This document shows, piece by piece, positions 6,928 through 14,908 of a stretch of DNA of 14,908 nt. The stretch is from UBA7672 sp034439955 (GTDB lineage: Bacteria > Pseudomonadota > Alphaproteobacteria > Caulobacterales > Hyphomonadaceae). The notes below the pieces were generated by a model. The model did not search any database, was not told where the DNA came from, and saw nothing but the letters and a program-made list of their open reading frames with translations. Position 1 is the stretch's first letter, and each line of letters opens with the position of its first letter. The position numbers and the translations under genes were made by a program. The DNA lies in the NCBI GenBank assembly GCA_034439955.1, contig JAWXBJ010000068.1, positions 1-14,908 of the forward strand, given 5' to 3'.

Positions 6928-7338
6928 TTATGCCGGCGCCGGCCATACCCGCAATGCGCAATGAGCGGTCATGAGCCGAAAATCCCGATCGCTTGTCAGC
7001 ATCGTCAGGCCGTGGCGGATGCACAGCTGCGCAAGCAGGGCATCGACGGTCCCGATCTGGACACCTCCGCGGCGGCAACGATTGCGCAGTTCGGCAGCTT
7101 CGACATGATCGGCACGATCCGGAACCAGAAATGGCAAATTGTTGAATCGTTCCAACAGCTGATTTCGCGCCTTGGGTCCGAAGAACCCCTGCAGAACTTC
7201 CTGAAGTACGAGTCCAGTCGTTACGATTGTTTCACTGCCGGAAAAAGCGCGACTGAGTTCGGTCACCTCAGGCACTGGCTCAGGCTGGTCGCGGCGCAAC
7301 GTCAGCGACCACACGCTGGTGTCGACAAGCAATGTCAA
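6928..7338 (-). CDS. vapC: VapC family PIN-domain ribonuclease toxin
   Basis: Toxin of a type II toxin-antitoxin pair; VapC proteins are Mg-dependent endoribonucleases that usually cut tRNA or rRNA and are silenced by VapB. The 136-residue product begins LTLLVDTSVWSL and shows the PIN acidic residues Asp6, Glu47 (LVLQEVLQG), Asp99 (GTVDALLAQL) and Asp117 with Asp119 (LTSDRDF), so the catalytic site looks complete. The best start is TTG at 7336-7338, which overlaps the vapB stop as TTGA. The weak codon plus overlap would keep toxin output below antitoxin. An upstream GTG/ATG-like extension inside vapB is rejected because PIN toxins start a few residues before the first Asp. Local base composition looks less GC-rich than the flanking transporter genes, consistent with acquisition. 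Confidence 0.93.
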   Translation of the reverse strand: MTLLVDTSVWSLTLRRDQPEPVPEVTELSRAFSGSETIVTTGLVLQEVLQGFFGPKARNQLLERFNNLPFLVPDRADHVEAAELRNRCRRGGVQIGTVDALLAQLCIRHGLTMLTSDRDFRLMTAHCALRVWPAPA

Positions 7339-7535
7339 CCGCGGTCCCGCTCGGCCTTGTAGTCGTAAGTCGGATCCCAATCCAGTTTTCCGACAAGGTC
7401 GAGGAAGCTCTTCTGCCGCCGCCTGGCGATGAACTCCTCGAGCGCTCGGGTCACTGCCGCCTTTTTGGTTTTTTCGCCACTGACTTCAAGAGCCAGCTCG
7501 ATCAGCGCCGGGTCGATCGACAAGTTCGTGGCCAT
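7335..7535 (-). CDS. vapB: VapB family antitoxin
   Basis: Antitoxin of 66 residues partnered with the downstream VapC. The N-terminus MATNLSIDPALIELALEVSG followed by KTKKAAVTRALEEFIARRRQ has the beta-strand plus two-helix layout of a ribbon-helix-helix DNA-binding domain as in the VapB_antitoxin family. The C-terminal part (FLDLVGKLDWDPTYDYKAERDR) is the typical toxin-wrapping tail. The ATG at 7533-7535 has GGAGG eight bases upstream. It begins 72 bases after the glpQ stop on the same strand. VapBC pairs usually repress their own promoter, which here would lie in that 72-base gap or be replaced by read-through from the glp operon; no convincing operator palindrome was found. Confidence 0.92.
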   Translation of the reverse strand: MATNLSIDPALIELALEVSGEKTKKAAVTRALEEFIARRRQKSFLDLVGKLDWDPTYDYKAERDRG

Positions 7536-7607
7536 GTGTGAACCTCCACACAGTCCCTCACACAGAAGCACCCGGATTGGCAATAAGCTTCTGCAAGGCG
7601 GACGCCC

Positions 7608-8404
<797 letters not shown>

Positions 8405-8408
<4 letters not shown>

Positions 8409-9303
8409 GGCGCGCGCCCCTTCGCGACAGCTTCCGCCTTCAGGATCTCCGGGCCGTCATTGCGCGTCATCACCGTGTAGAACACCCAGCTGAACAGCAG
8501 GATGATCAGGAAGTAGATGATCGACATCGCCGCCGCCGGCCCGAGGTCGAACTGCCCCACCGCCATCTGCACGAGGTCGATCGACACGAAGGTCGTGGAA
8601 TTGCCCGGCCCGCCGCCCGTCACCACGAACGGCTCGGTGTAGATCGTGAAACTGTCCATGAACCGCAGCAGCACCGCAATGGTGAGCACGCGGCTCATCT
8701 TCGGCAACTGGATGTGGCGGAACACCGCCCAGCCGCTGGCCCCGTCAATGCGCGCCGCCTGGTAGAAGGCGTCGGGTATCGCCGCCAGCCCGGCATAGGC
8801 CAGCAGCACCACGAGGCTGGTCCAGTGCCAGACATCCATCAGCACCAGCGTCGCCCATGCGTCGATGGGATCCTGCACATAGTTGTAATCGACGCCCGCG
8901 CCGGTCAGCGCCGCACCCAACAGCCCGATATCCACCCGGCCGAACACCTGCCAGATCGTCCCGACCACATTCCACGGGATCAGCAGTGGCAGCGCCATCA
9001 GCACGAGACACACCGCGACGCCGATCCCCTTGCGCGGCATGTTGAGCGCAATCAACACCCCCAGCGGAATCTCGATCGCGAGGATGATCGCCGAAAAGAC
9101 CAGATTGCGGCCCAGCGCGTTCCAGAACCGTTCGGATTTCAGCACCTGCTCATACCAGGCCGTGCCCGCCCAGAAGAACTGGTTGTTCCCGAACGTGTCC
9201 TGAACCGAATAATTGACCACCGTCATCAGCGGGATCAGCGCCGAAAACGCTACCAGCACCAGCACGGGCAGGACAAGAAGCCACGCCTTCTGGTTCTCGG
9301 TCT

Positions 9304-9307
<4 letters not shown>
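8405..9307 (-). CDS. glpP: GlpP-like permease of the glycerol-type ABC importer
   Basis: Inner-membrane permease of 300 residues in the MalF/UgpA-type family, partner of GlpQ. It has six hydrophobic helices, the first at about 8-31. The EAA loop is FYQAARIDGASGWAVFRHIQLPKM at about 181-204, matching the consensus EAAxxDGAxxxxxFxxIxlP. IPWNVVGTIWQVFG (110-123) and TEPFVVTGGGPGNST (224-238) are typical of sugar and polyol permeases. The ATG at 9305-9307 overlaps the glpT stop (ATGA). It stands third in the order glpS-glpT-glpP-glpQ, as in the rhizobial glycerol operon. A sugar rather than glycerol cannot be excluded from this protein alone. Confidence 0.9.
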
Positions 9308-10383
<1,076 letters not shown>

Positions 10384-10387
10384 GCGG

Positions 10388-11458
10388 TTACGCCGCCTCG
10401 CGGAACTTGACGGCCAGTCCATCCCCGTCGAACGTCATCACATGCTGGGGCTCGACGAAGCCCTCCAGCGCGGCGCCCGGCGCGTGGGCGTGAACGCCCT
10501 GTGTCAGCATGACCCACCGCTCCCCGTTCACGGTCACATGGATGAAGCTTTCCGAGCCTGTGATCTCGCTTGAGACCACCTTCAGCCTGAACGTCAGCGC
10601 CCGGTCCGAGCCCTTGCCGGCGCGCAGATGATGGGCGCGAAACCCGAGCGTCCACGCTCCGTCGGGAAGGGGGCGCAGGCCGCACAGGCTGGCGTCGCCA
10701 TTCTGCGGCCATGTCCTGCCGCTGCTCGCGTGAACCTTCAGCATGTTCAGCGGCGGATCGGAGAACGTCGCGGCGGTGACGAGATCCTCCGGCCGGCGAT
10801 AGACCTCCAGCGTCGGGCCGAACTGCGTGATCCTTCCCTGCGACAGCGTCGCGGTCTTGCCCCCCAGCAGCAGCGCCTCGCCGGGCTCCGTCGTGGCGTA
10901 GACAACGACCGAACCCGAATCGGCGAAGAGTTTCGGCAGCTCCATGCGCAGCTCTTCCCGCAGCTTGTAGTCGAGATTGGCCAGCGGCTCGTCCAGCAGC
11001 ACCAGATCGGCCTTCTTGACGATGGCCCGGGCCAGCGCCACCCGCTGCTGCTGCCCGCCCGAAAGCTCCAGCGGCTTGCGCTCCAGATAGGGTCCGAGCC
11101 GCAGCAGCTCCGCAGCCCGGGCGACCTCTCTTGCGATGGTCTGACGGTCGGCGCCCTTGACCTTCAGCGGCGAGGCGATGTTGTCGCGCACGCTCCAGCC
11201 GGGATAGTTGATGAACTGCTGGTAGACCATCGCGACATTGCGCTTGCGCACCGGCGCCGCAGTCACGTCCTTGCCGTTGAACAACACCTCGCCGCTCGTC
11301 GGCTTGTCCAGCCCCGCCATCAGGCGCATGAGGCTGGTCTTGCCGGACAGGGTCGGCCCCAGCAGCACGTTCATGCAACCGCGATCGAGGCGCAGGAATG
11401 TCTTGTCGATATGCGTCTCGCCGGCGACGCGTCTGGAAATGTCCCTCAATTCCAGCAT
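10388..11458 (-). CDS. glpS: GlpS-like ABC ATPase lacking the switch histidine
   Basis: First gene of the importer operon, 356 residues, cytoplasmic ATPase partner of GlpT. Walker A is GPTLSGKTS (34-42), Q-loop VYQQFINYPG (78-87), a perfect LSGGQ signature (132-136), Walker B LVLLDEP (152-158) and D-loop NLDYKLR. Where other importer ATPases have VTHD, it reads YATTEPGEA, with Thr190 in the histidine position and Glu191 replacing Asp. A TOBE-like C-terminal domain fills the rest. The ATG at 11456-11458 has only a weak ribosome site. I recall similar ATTEP segments in annotated homologues, so this is likely a family trait and not decay. It forms the consensus ATP site together with the Walker motifs and histidine of GlpT. 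Confidence 0.9.
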   Translation of the reverse strand: MLELRDISRRVAGETHIDKTFLRLDRGCMNVLLGPTLSGKTSLMRLMAGLDKPTSGEVLFNGKDVTAAPVRKRNVAMVYQQFINYPGWSVRDNIASPLKVKGADRQTIAREVARAAELLRLGPYLERKPLELSGGQQQRVALARAIVKKADLVLLDEPLANLDYKLREELRMELPKLFADSGSVVVYATTEPGEALLLGGKTATLSQGRITQFGPTLEVYRRPEDLVTAATFSDPPLNMLKVHASSGRTWPQNGDASLCGLRPLPDGAWTLGFRAHHLRAGKGSDRALTFRLKVVSSEITGSESFIHVTVNGERWVMLTQGVHAHAPGAALEGFVEPQHVMTFDGDGLAVKFREAA

Positions 11459-11611
11459 CGACTGCGACCACGCTTTAGAAAACGATCGATCTGGACGGAA
11501 TCATCCAGACCGTGGATCGTGCCCTTCGCATCAAGTGAGAGACGGATTCACGCTTCAGGGAAGCGAGGAGCGGCTCCACCCAAAGCGATCCGGCTCCAAC
11601 GCCTCGGATTG

Positions 11612-11639
11612 TTTATGAAGCAGGATTGCCCGCCGTCAA
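11612..11639 (-). promoter_or_regulatory. candidate promoter of the glp operon
   Basis: On the minus strand TTGACG (complement of 11634-11639) is followed 16 bases later by CATAAA (complement of 11612-11617). The -35 box is a perfect match to the alphaproteobacterial TTGACG; the -10 box matches four of six. This would leave a leader of roughly 145 bases before glpS. Confidence 0.35.
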
Positions 11640-11659
11640 ACCGATGATTGCGATTTGAC
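11635..11659. promoter_or_regulatory. inverted repeat overlapping the candidate glp promoter (possible operator)
   Basis: GTCAAACCG (11635-11643) and CGATTTGAC (11651-11659) are inverted with one mismatch in nine positions and a 7-base spacer, so the half-sites lie about 1.5 helical turns apart. The left arm contains the minus-strand -35 box and the right arm contains a TTGACC in the opposite direction. It may be a regulator site, or simply two back-to-back -35 boxes. Confidence 0.35.
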
Positions 11660-12061
11660 CGGGGTTTCACAGAATCTTCCAAATAGGTGCGGCAAAGAAT
11701 CGCCCCGCCTGGAGCAACCTTTGTCCGCCTGGACGCAGACAGATTGCTCTGCACTTTCGACACTGAGCATCTTTCTTCGATCAATCGGAGCCAGTTTGAT
11801 CGAAGGATGCACCACGCGCGGGACCAACGCATGTTGATCGGTCCGGCGGCGCTGGTCAGGTTCCGTTCCGGTTGCGGCTAACCGGCTTCGAGCGCTGCAT
11901 CCCGGTGGGATCGCCCCCCGCGAGAAACCGCTCCCAATCTGCGCGTCGAAAGAGGAAACCTGTCAACCGGCCTGACCGCCTGTTGCGTCAGGCCCGCCTG
12001 AAATGCTCACTGGCGCGGATGCGGCGCCGGCCGGGCGGGCGCAGCAATTACGGAAAAACTC

Positions 12062-14764
12062 ATGACCTCTGCACGTATGCTCGCTTTCGGCCTTGGCGCA
12101 GCAGCCGCCCTGATCTGCGCCGCCGGCCCGATCGCCGCCCAGACGCCTGCCGCCCAGACGCCCGCCGCGCCGCCTGCCAACCTCCTCGCCGCCTCCTACG
12201 ACCCCGCCATCCCCACCGTCTTATCCGTCATCGGCCATGCCTCCGGGGCGGAGATCACCTCGCCGGGCGACACCCTGAAATGGTTCGAGGCCATCGCCGC
12301 CGCTGCGCCCGACCGCGTCAAGCTCACCACCTACGCCCGGTCGTGGGAGGGCCGCGACCTCATCTACGCCGTCATCGCCTCGCCCCGGAACATTGCGCGC
12401 CTCGACGCAATCCAGGCCAGCATGGCGCGTCTCGCCTCGGGCGAGCGCCTGACGGACCGCGACCGCCTCCTTGCCGACACGCCCCCCGTGGTCTGGCTGA
12501 GCTATGGGGTTCACGGCAACGAGATTTCATCGACCGACGCCGCGATCGCGCTCTCCTACCACCTCGTGGGCGCCCGTGGAGACCCTACGGTCGACAGGAT
12601 CCTTGCCAACACCGTCGTCATCATCGATCCCATGCAGAACCCGGACGGGCGCAACCGCTTCGTCAACTCCTTCGAGGCGGCCCGGGGGCTCGCGCCCCAG
12701 GGCGACCGCTACACCGCCGAACACGACGAGCCATGGCCCGGCGGGCGCTACAATCACTATCTGTTCGACATGAACCGCGACTGGTTTGCCCTGACCCAGC
12801 CCGAGACGCGCGGCCGCGTTCAGGCGATGCAGGCCTGGAACCCCGTGGCGGTCGTCGACGCCCACGAAATGGGCGGCGACGAGACCTATTTCTTCCCTCC
12901 GGTCGCCGAACCGATCAATCCCAACGTCACCCGCGCCCAGCTCGATCTCGAAGACCTGATCGGCCGCAACAACGCCCGCTGGTTCGACCAGTACGGCTTC
13001 GACTACTACACCCGCGAGGTCTTCGACGCCTTCTATCCCGGCTATGGCGACATGTGGCCCAAGCTCAACGGCGCCATCGCCATGACCTACGAGCAGGGCT
13101 CCGCGCGCGGCCTGGTCTGGGACCGCCCCAACGGAACGAGCCTCACCTATCGCGACGGCGTCCTGCGCCACCTCGTCTCGACCCTCGCCACCGCCGAGAC
13201 CGTCGCCGACAACAAGGATCGCTTCCTCACCAGCTTCGCCGACTATCGCGCGGAGAACGTCGCCTCGGGCCGCAATGCCAAGGACCGCTATTTCGTCGTC
13301 GATCTCGCACAGCGGCGCTGGCAGGCCGAGGACCTCGCCCGGCGACTAGCGTTCCAGGGCATTCCGGTCTCCCGGACGGCGCCGGGATCGCGCATCTGCG
13401 GCAAGACCTACGCATCCGGGGCTCTGGTCATCGACAGCGCCCGGCCCAACCGGCCGCTCATCAAGTCGCTGCTGGCCGAGACGACCCCGCTCTCCGACGC
13501 CTTCATGAAGGGCCAGGAACAGCGCCGCGCCTCCGGCCTGCCGCATGAACTCTACGACGTTACGGCCTGGTCGCTGCCGGTGATGGACGGCCTCGCCTCG
13601 ATTTCCTGCGTCGCCGCCCCGGCGGGAACGATGATCTCCGCCGCCGACCCCATTGCTGCGCCGCTAGGCCCCGCGTCCGGCGCCTATGGTTACGCTGTTC
13701 CGTGGACCGACGCGGGGCAGGCCAGGCTCGTCCTCGCCGCGCTCGCCGCCGGCCTCAGGGGCCGCACCCTCGACAAGCCCTTCAGCTCGGGCGGACGCAC
13801 CTTCGGGCGCGGCGCGGTCGTCTTCACCGGCAGCGCCAATCCGGACGGCATGGGAACAACGCTCCAGCGCCTCGCATCGGACATCGGCGCCGAACTCGTC
13901 CCGCTTTCATCGGGCTGGGTCGACAGCGGCATCAACTATGGCAGCTCCGAAGCCCGGGACCTCAAGACGCCAAAGGTGGCCCTTGCCTGGGAAGGCGACA
14001 TTGATCCGACCTCGGCGGGCTCCACACGCTACATGCTGGAGCGCGTCCTCGGCATTCCCGTCGCGCCGATCCGCGCGTCGGCCTTCGCCCGCGCGGACCT
14101 CTCCCGCTATGACGTCGTCATCCTGCCCGAAGGCTATGCCTATGCCGACGCGCTCGGCGGCGGCGGCAAGACGGCGCTGGACGCTTTCGTCAAGAATGGC
14201 GGCGTTCTGGTTGGCTTCGGCGCGGCGGTGAACTACTTCGCCGATCCCGAAATCGGTTTTTCCGCGCTCCGTCTCGAACGCGACTGGATTGATCCGGCGC
14301 TGCCCGCCATCGTCAAACCCGACAATGAAAAAGACACGACCGTCCCCGGCTCCCGCCTGAAGACCCAGGCCGAACTCGACGCCGCGCAGCTCAACCGCAA
14401 GGCGTCGCCCGACAGCCTGCCCGGCGCCCTGGCGTGGACCGACGCCGACCCCGATCACTGGCTGTCGGCGGGCTATGACCGGACCGGCGTGCTTGTCACC
14501 GGGTCGGACATCTTCGCCCCGCTCAACGACGCGGACGGCTCGACCGCCCTGCGCTTCGCACCCGCCGACCGGCTTCTGGCCAGCGGTCATCTGTGGGAGG
14601 AGAACCGGCTTCAGCTGGCCCTCAAGCCCTATCTGACGGCCGAGCGGCGGGGCAAGGGCATGGTCATCAGCTTCACCCAGAGTCCCACCACCCGCGCCTA
14701 TCTCAATGGCCTCACCCTGCTGATCGCCAACGCCGTCCTGCTCGGGCCGGCGCATACCGAGTGA
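12062..14764 (+). CDS. exported M14 family zinc carboxypeptidase-like protein
   Basis: Secreted metallopeptidase of 900 residues. Residues 1-26 are a signal peptide (Ala/Leu core ending GPIAA), followed by a Gln-Thr-Pro-Ala-rich linker with the short repeat AQTPA. The M14 domain (about 55-375) shows the zinc ligands HGNE (His151, Glu154) and His268 in VDAHEMGG, substrate-binding residues in NPDGR (190s) and MNRDW (237-241), and the general-base Glu344 in MTYEQGS. All catalytic positions are present. The C-terminal half contains a segment like a class I glutamine-amidotransferase fold (VALAWEGDIDPTSAG through DVVILPEGY and NGGVLVGFGAA), as seen in long M14 proteins of related bacteria, with no obvious catalytic Cys. 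The ATG at 12062 has a poor ribosome site; ATG at 12077 is a possible alternative. It stands alone, divergent from glpS. The natural substrate is unknown. Confidence 0.88.
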   Translation: MTSARMLAFGLGAAAALICAAGPIAAQTPAAQTPAAPPANLLAASYDPAIPTVLSVIGHASGAEITSPGDTLKWFEAIAAAAPDRVKLTTYARSWEGRDLIYAVIASPRNIARLDAIQASMARLASGERLTDRDRLLADTPPVVWLSYGVHGNEISSTDAAIALSYHLVGARGDPTVDRILANTVVIIDPMQNPDGRNRFVNSFEAARGLAPQGDRYTAEHDEPWPGGRYNHYLFDMNRDWFALTQPETRGRVQAMQAWNPVAVVDAHEMGGDETYFFPPVAEPINPNVTRAQLDLEDLIGRNNARWFDQYGFDYYTREVFDAFYPGYGDMWPKLNGAIAMTYEQGSARGLVWDRPNGTSLTYRDGVLRHLVSTLATAETVADNKDRFLTSFADYRAENVASGRNAKDRYFVVDLAQRRWQAEDLARRLAFQGIPVSRTAPGSRICGKTYASGALVIDSARPNRPLIKSLLAETTPLSDAFMKGQEQRRASGLPHELYDVTAWSLPVMDGLASISCVAAPAGTMISAADPIAAPLGPASGAYGYAVPWTDAGQARLVLAALAAGLRGRTLDKPFSSGGRTFGRGAVVFTGSANPDGMGTTLQRLASDIGAELVPLSSGWVDSGINYGSSEARDLKTPKVALAWEGDIDPTSAGSTRYMLERVLGIPVAPIRASAFARADLSRYDVVILPEGYAYADALGGGGKTALDAFVKNGGVLVGFGAAVNYFADPEIGFSALRLERDWIDPALPAIVKPDNEKDTTVPGSRLKTQAELDAAQLNRKASPDSLPGALAWTDADPDHWLSAGYDRTGVLVTGSDIFAPLNDADGSTALRFAPADRLLASGHLWEENRLQLALKPYLTAERRGKGMVISFTQSPTTRAYLNGLTLLIANAVLLGPAHTE

Positions 14765-14811
14765 CGCGCGCTTTTGGCGCCCCGTGAAGCGCAGCAAGTA
14801 GCCCGAAGAAG

Positions 14812-14824
14812 GGCGCGAAGCGCC
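14812..14824. repeat. short hairpin downstream of the M14 gene
   Basis: GGCGC and GCGCC flank a GAA loop about 50 bases past the peptidase stop. The GCGAAGCGCC core also occurs in the hairpin near 2014-2023, so this may be a recurring short element and not a dedicated terminator. Confidence 0.35.
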
Positions 14825-14834
14825 TAATGAAGTC

Positions 14835-14866
14835 ATTCTCGGGCAAGCGAAGCGCGACCCGGGAAT
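14835..14866. terminator. palindromic repeat, possible terminator of the M14 gene
   Basis: ATTCTCGGG (14835-14843) and CCCGGGAAT (14858-14866) are inverted with one mismatch around a 14-base spacer rich in GCGAAGCGC. A T-rich tail (CTTTCCTTCCTT) follows on the plus strand, so the hairpin could end peptidase transcription. The sequence also resembles a dispersed intergenic repeat of alphaproteobacteria. Confidence 0.45.
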
Positions 14867-14908
14867 CTTTCCTTCCTTGTCACAATCGGATTATTCGCGA
14901 CGGAAAAA

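Larger units (their letters stand above)
11459..12061. other. 603-base non-coding stretch between glpS and the M14 peptidase gene
   Basis: The two flanking genes are divergent. Short open frames exist on both strands (for example 11548-11832 minus and 11655-11837 plus), but they lack ribosome sites, domain-like sequence and GC-biased third positions, so I call none of them. The stretch contains the candidate glp promoter and an inverted repeat at 11611-11659. The part from about 11590 to 11790 is less GC-rich than its surroundings, as expected of regulatory DNA. The last 180 bases before the peptidase start show no clear promoter. Confidence 0.6.

Noticed and set aside
11548..11832. 94-residue minus-strand frame and overlapping plus-strand frames in the glpS upstream region
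   Set aside because: No ribosome site, no GC-biased third positions and no recognisable motif; better explained as regulatory DNA.
12142..12168. Short direct repeat encoding AQTPA-AQTPA in the M14 protein
   Set aside because: A two-copy repeat in a low-complexity linker after the signal peptide is common and not meaningful by itself.
11872..13548. 558-residue plus-strand frame
   Set aside because: Out-of-frame shadow of the M14 peptidase; Arg/Pro-rich without domains.

Overview
The window looks like chromosomal DNA of a GC-rich alphaproteobacterium. Pointers are the strongly GC-biased third codon positions, a glycerol-type ABC transporter operon in the gene order described for Rhizobium leguminosarum (glpS-T-P-Q-U-V), a tRNA promoter that fits the Caulobacter-type housekeeping consensus, and short palindromic intergenic repeats of a kind common in this class. 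Genus cannot be decided from the sequence alone; a Caulobacterales/Hyphomonadales relative is my best guess.

Left end (1-2000): the first 96 bases look like the 3' end of an IS5-type transposase gene plus a terminal inverted repeat. They are followed by a decayed TonB-dependent receptor that has lost its signal peptide, its plug and much of its barrel and carries one frameshift. An intact tRNA-Ser(GCU) with its own promoter comes next.

Centre (2032-11458, all on the minus strand, transcribed right to left): two ABC ATPases (GlpS, GlpT), two permeases (GlpP, GlpQ), a small membrane protein (GlpU, DUF2160) and a large lipoprotein-like solute-binding protein (GlpV) together form one importer, most probably for glycerol or a similar small polyol. 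The first four genes are tightly coupled by 4-base overlaps or a 4-base gap. A secreted alpha/beta hydrolase follows GlpV by 44 bases and may be co-transcribed. Between glpQ and glpU sits a foreign-looking block of about 1.87 kb: a VapBC toxin-antitoxin pair, an unrecognised 117-residue protein, two overlapping small membrane proteins that resemble each other, and a cluster of palindromic repeats. In the rhizobial operon glpQ and glpU are adjacent, so this block is the most interesting structural feature of the window.

The two ATPases carry complementary defects. GlpT has a degenerate signature motif but keeps its switch histidine; GlpS has a perfect LSGGQ but a threonine where the switch histidine should be. 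In a GlpS-GlpT heterodimer this gives one canonical and one degenerate ATP site.

Right end (11459-14908): a 603-base non-coding stretch holds a candidate operon promoter and an inverted repeat overlapping it. Then comes an exported 900-residue M14 zinc carboxypeptidase-like protein on the plus strand, followed by two hairpins, the second a palindromic repeat with a T-rich tail. I see no CRISPR array, phage gene or clearly novel defence system.
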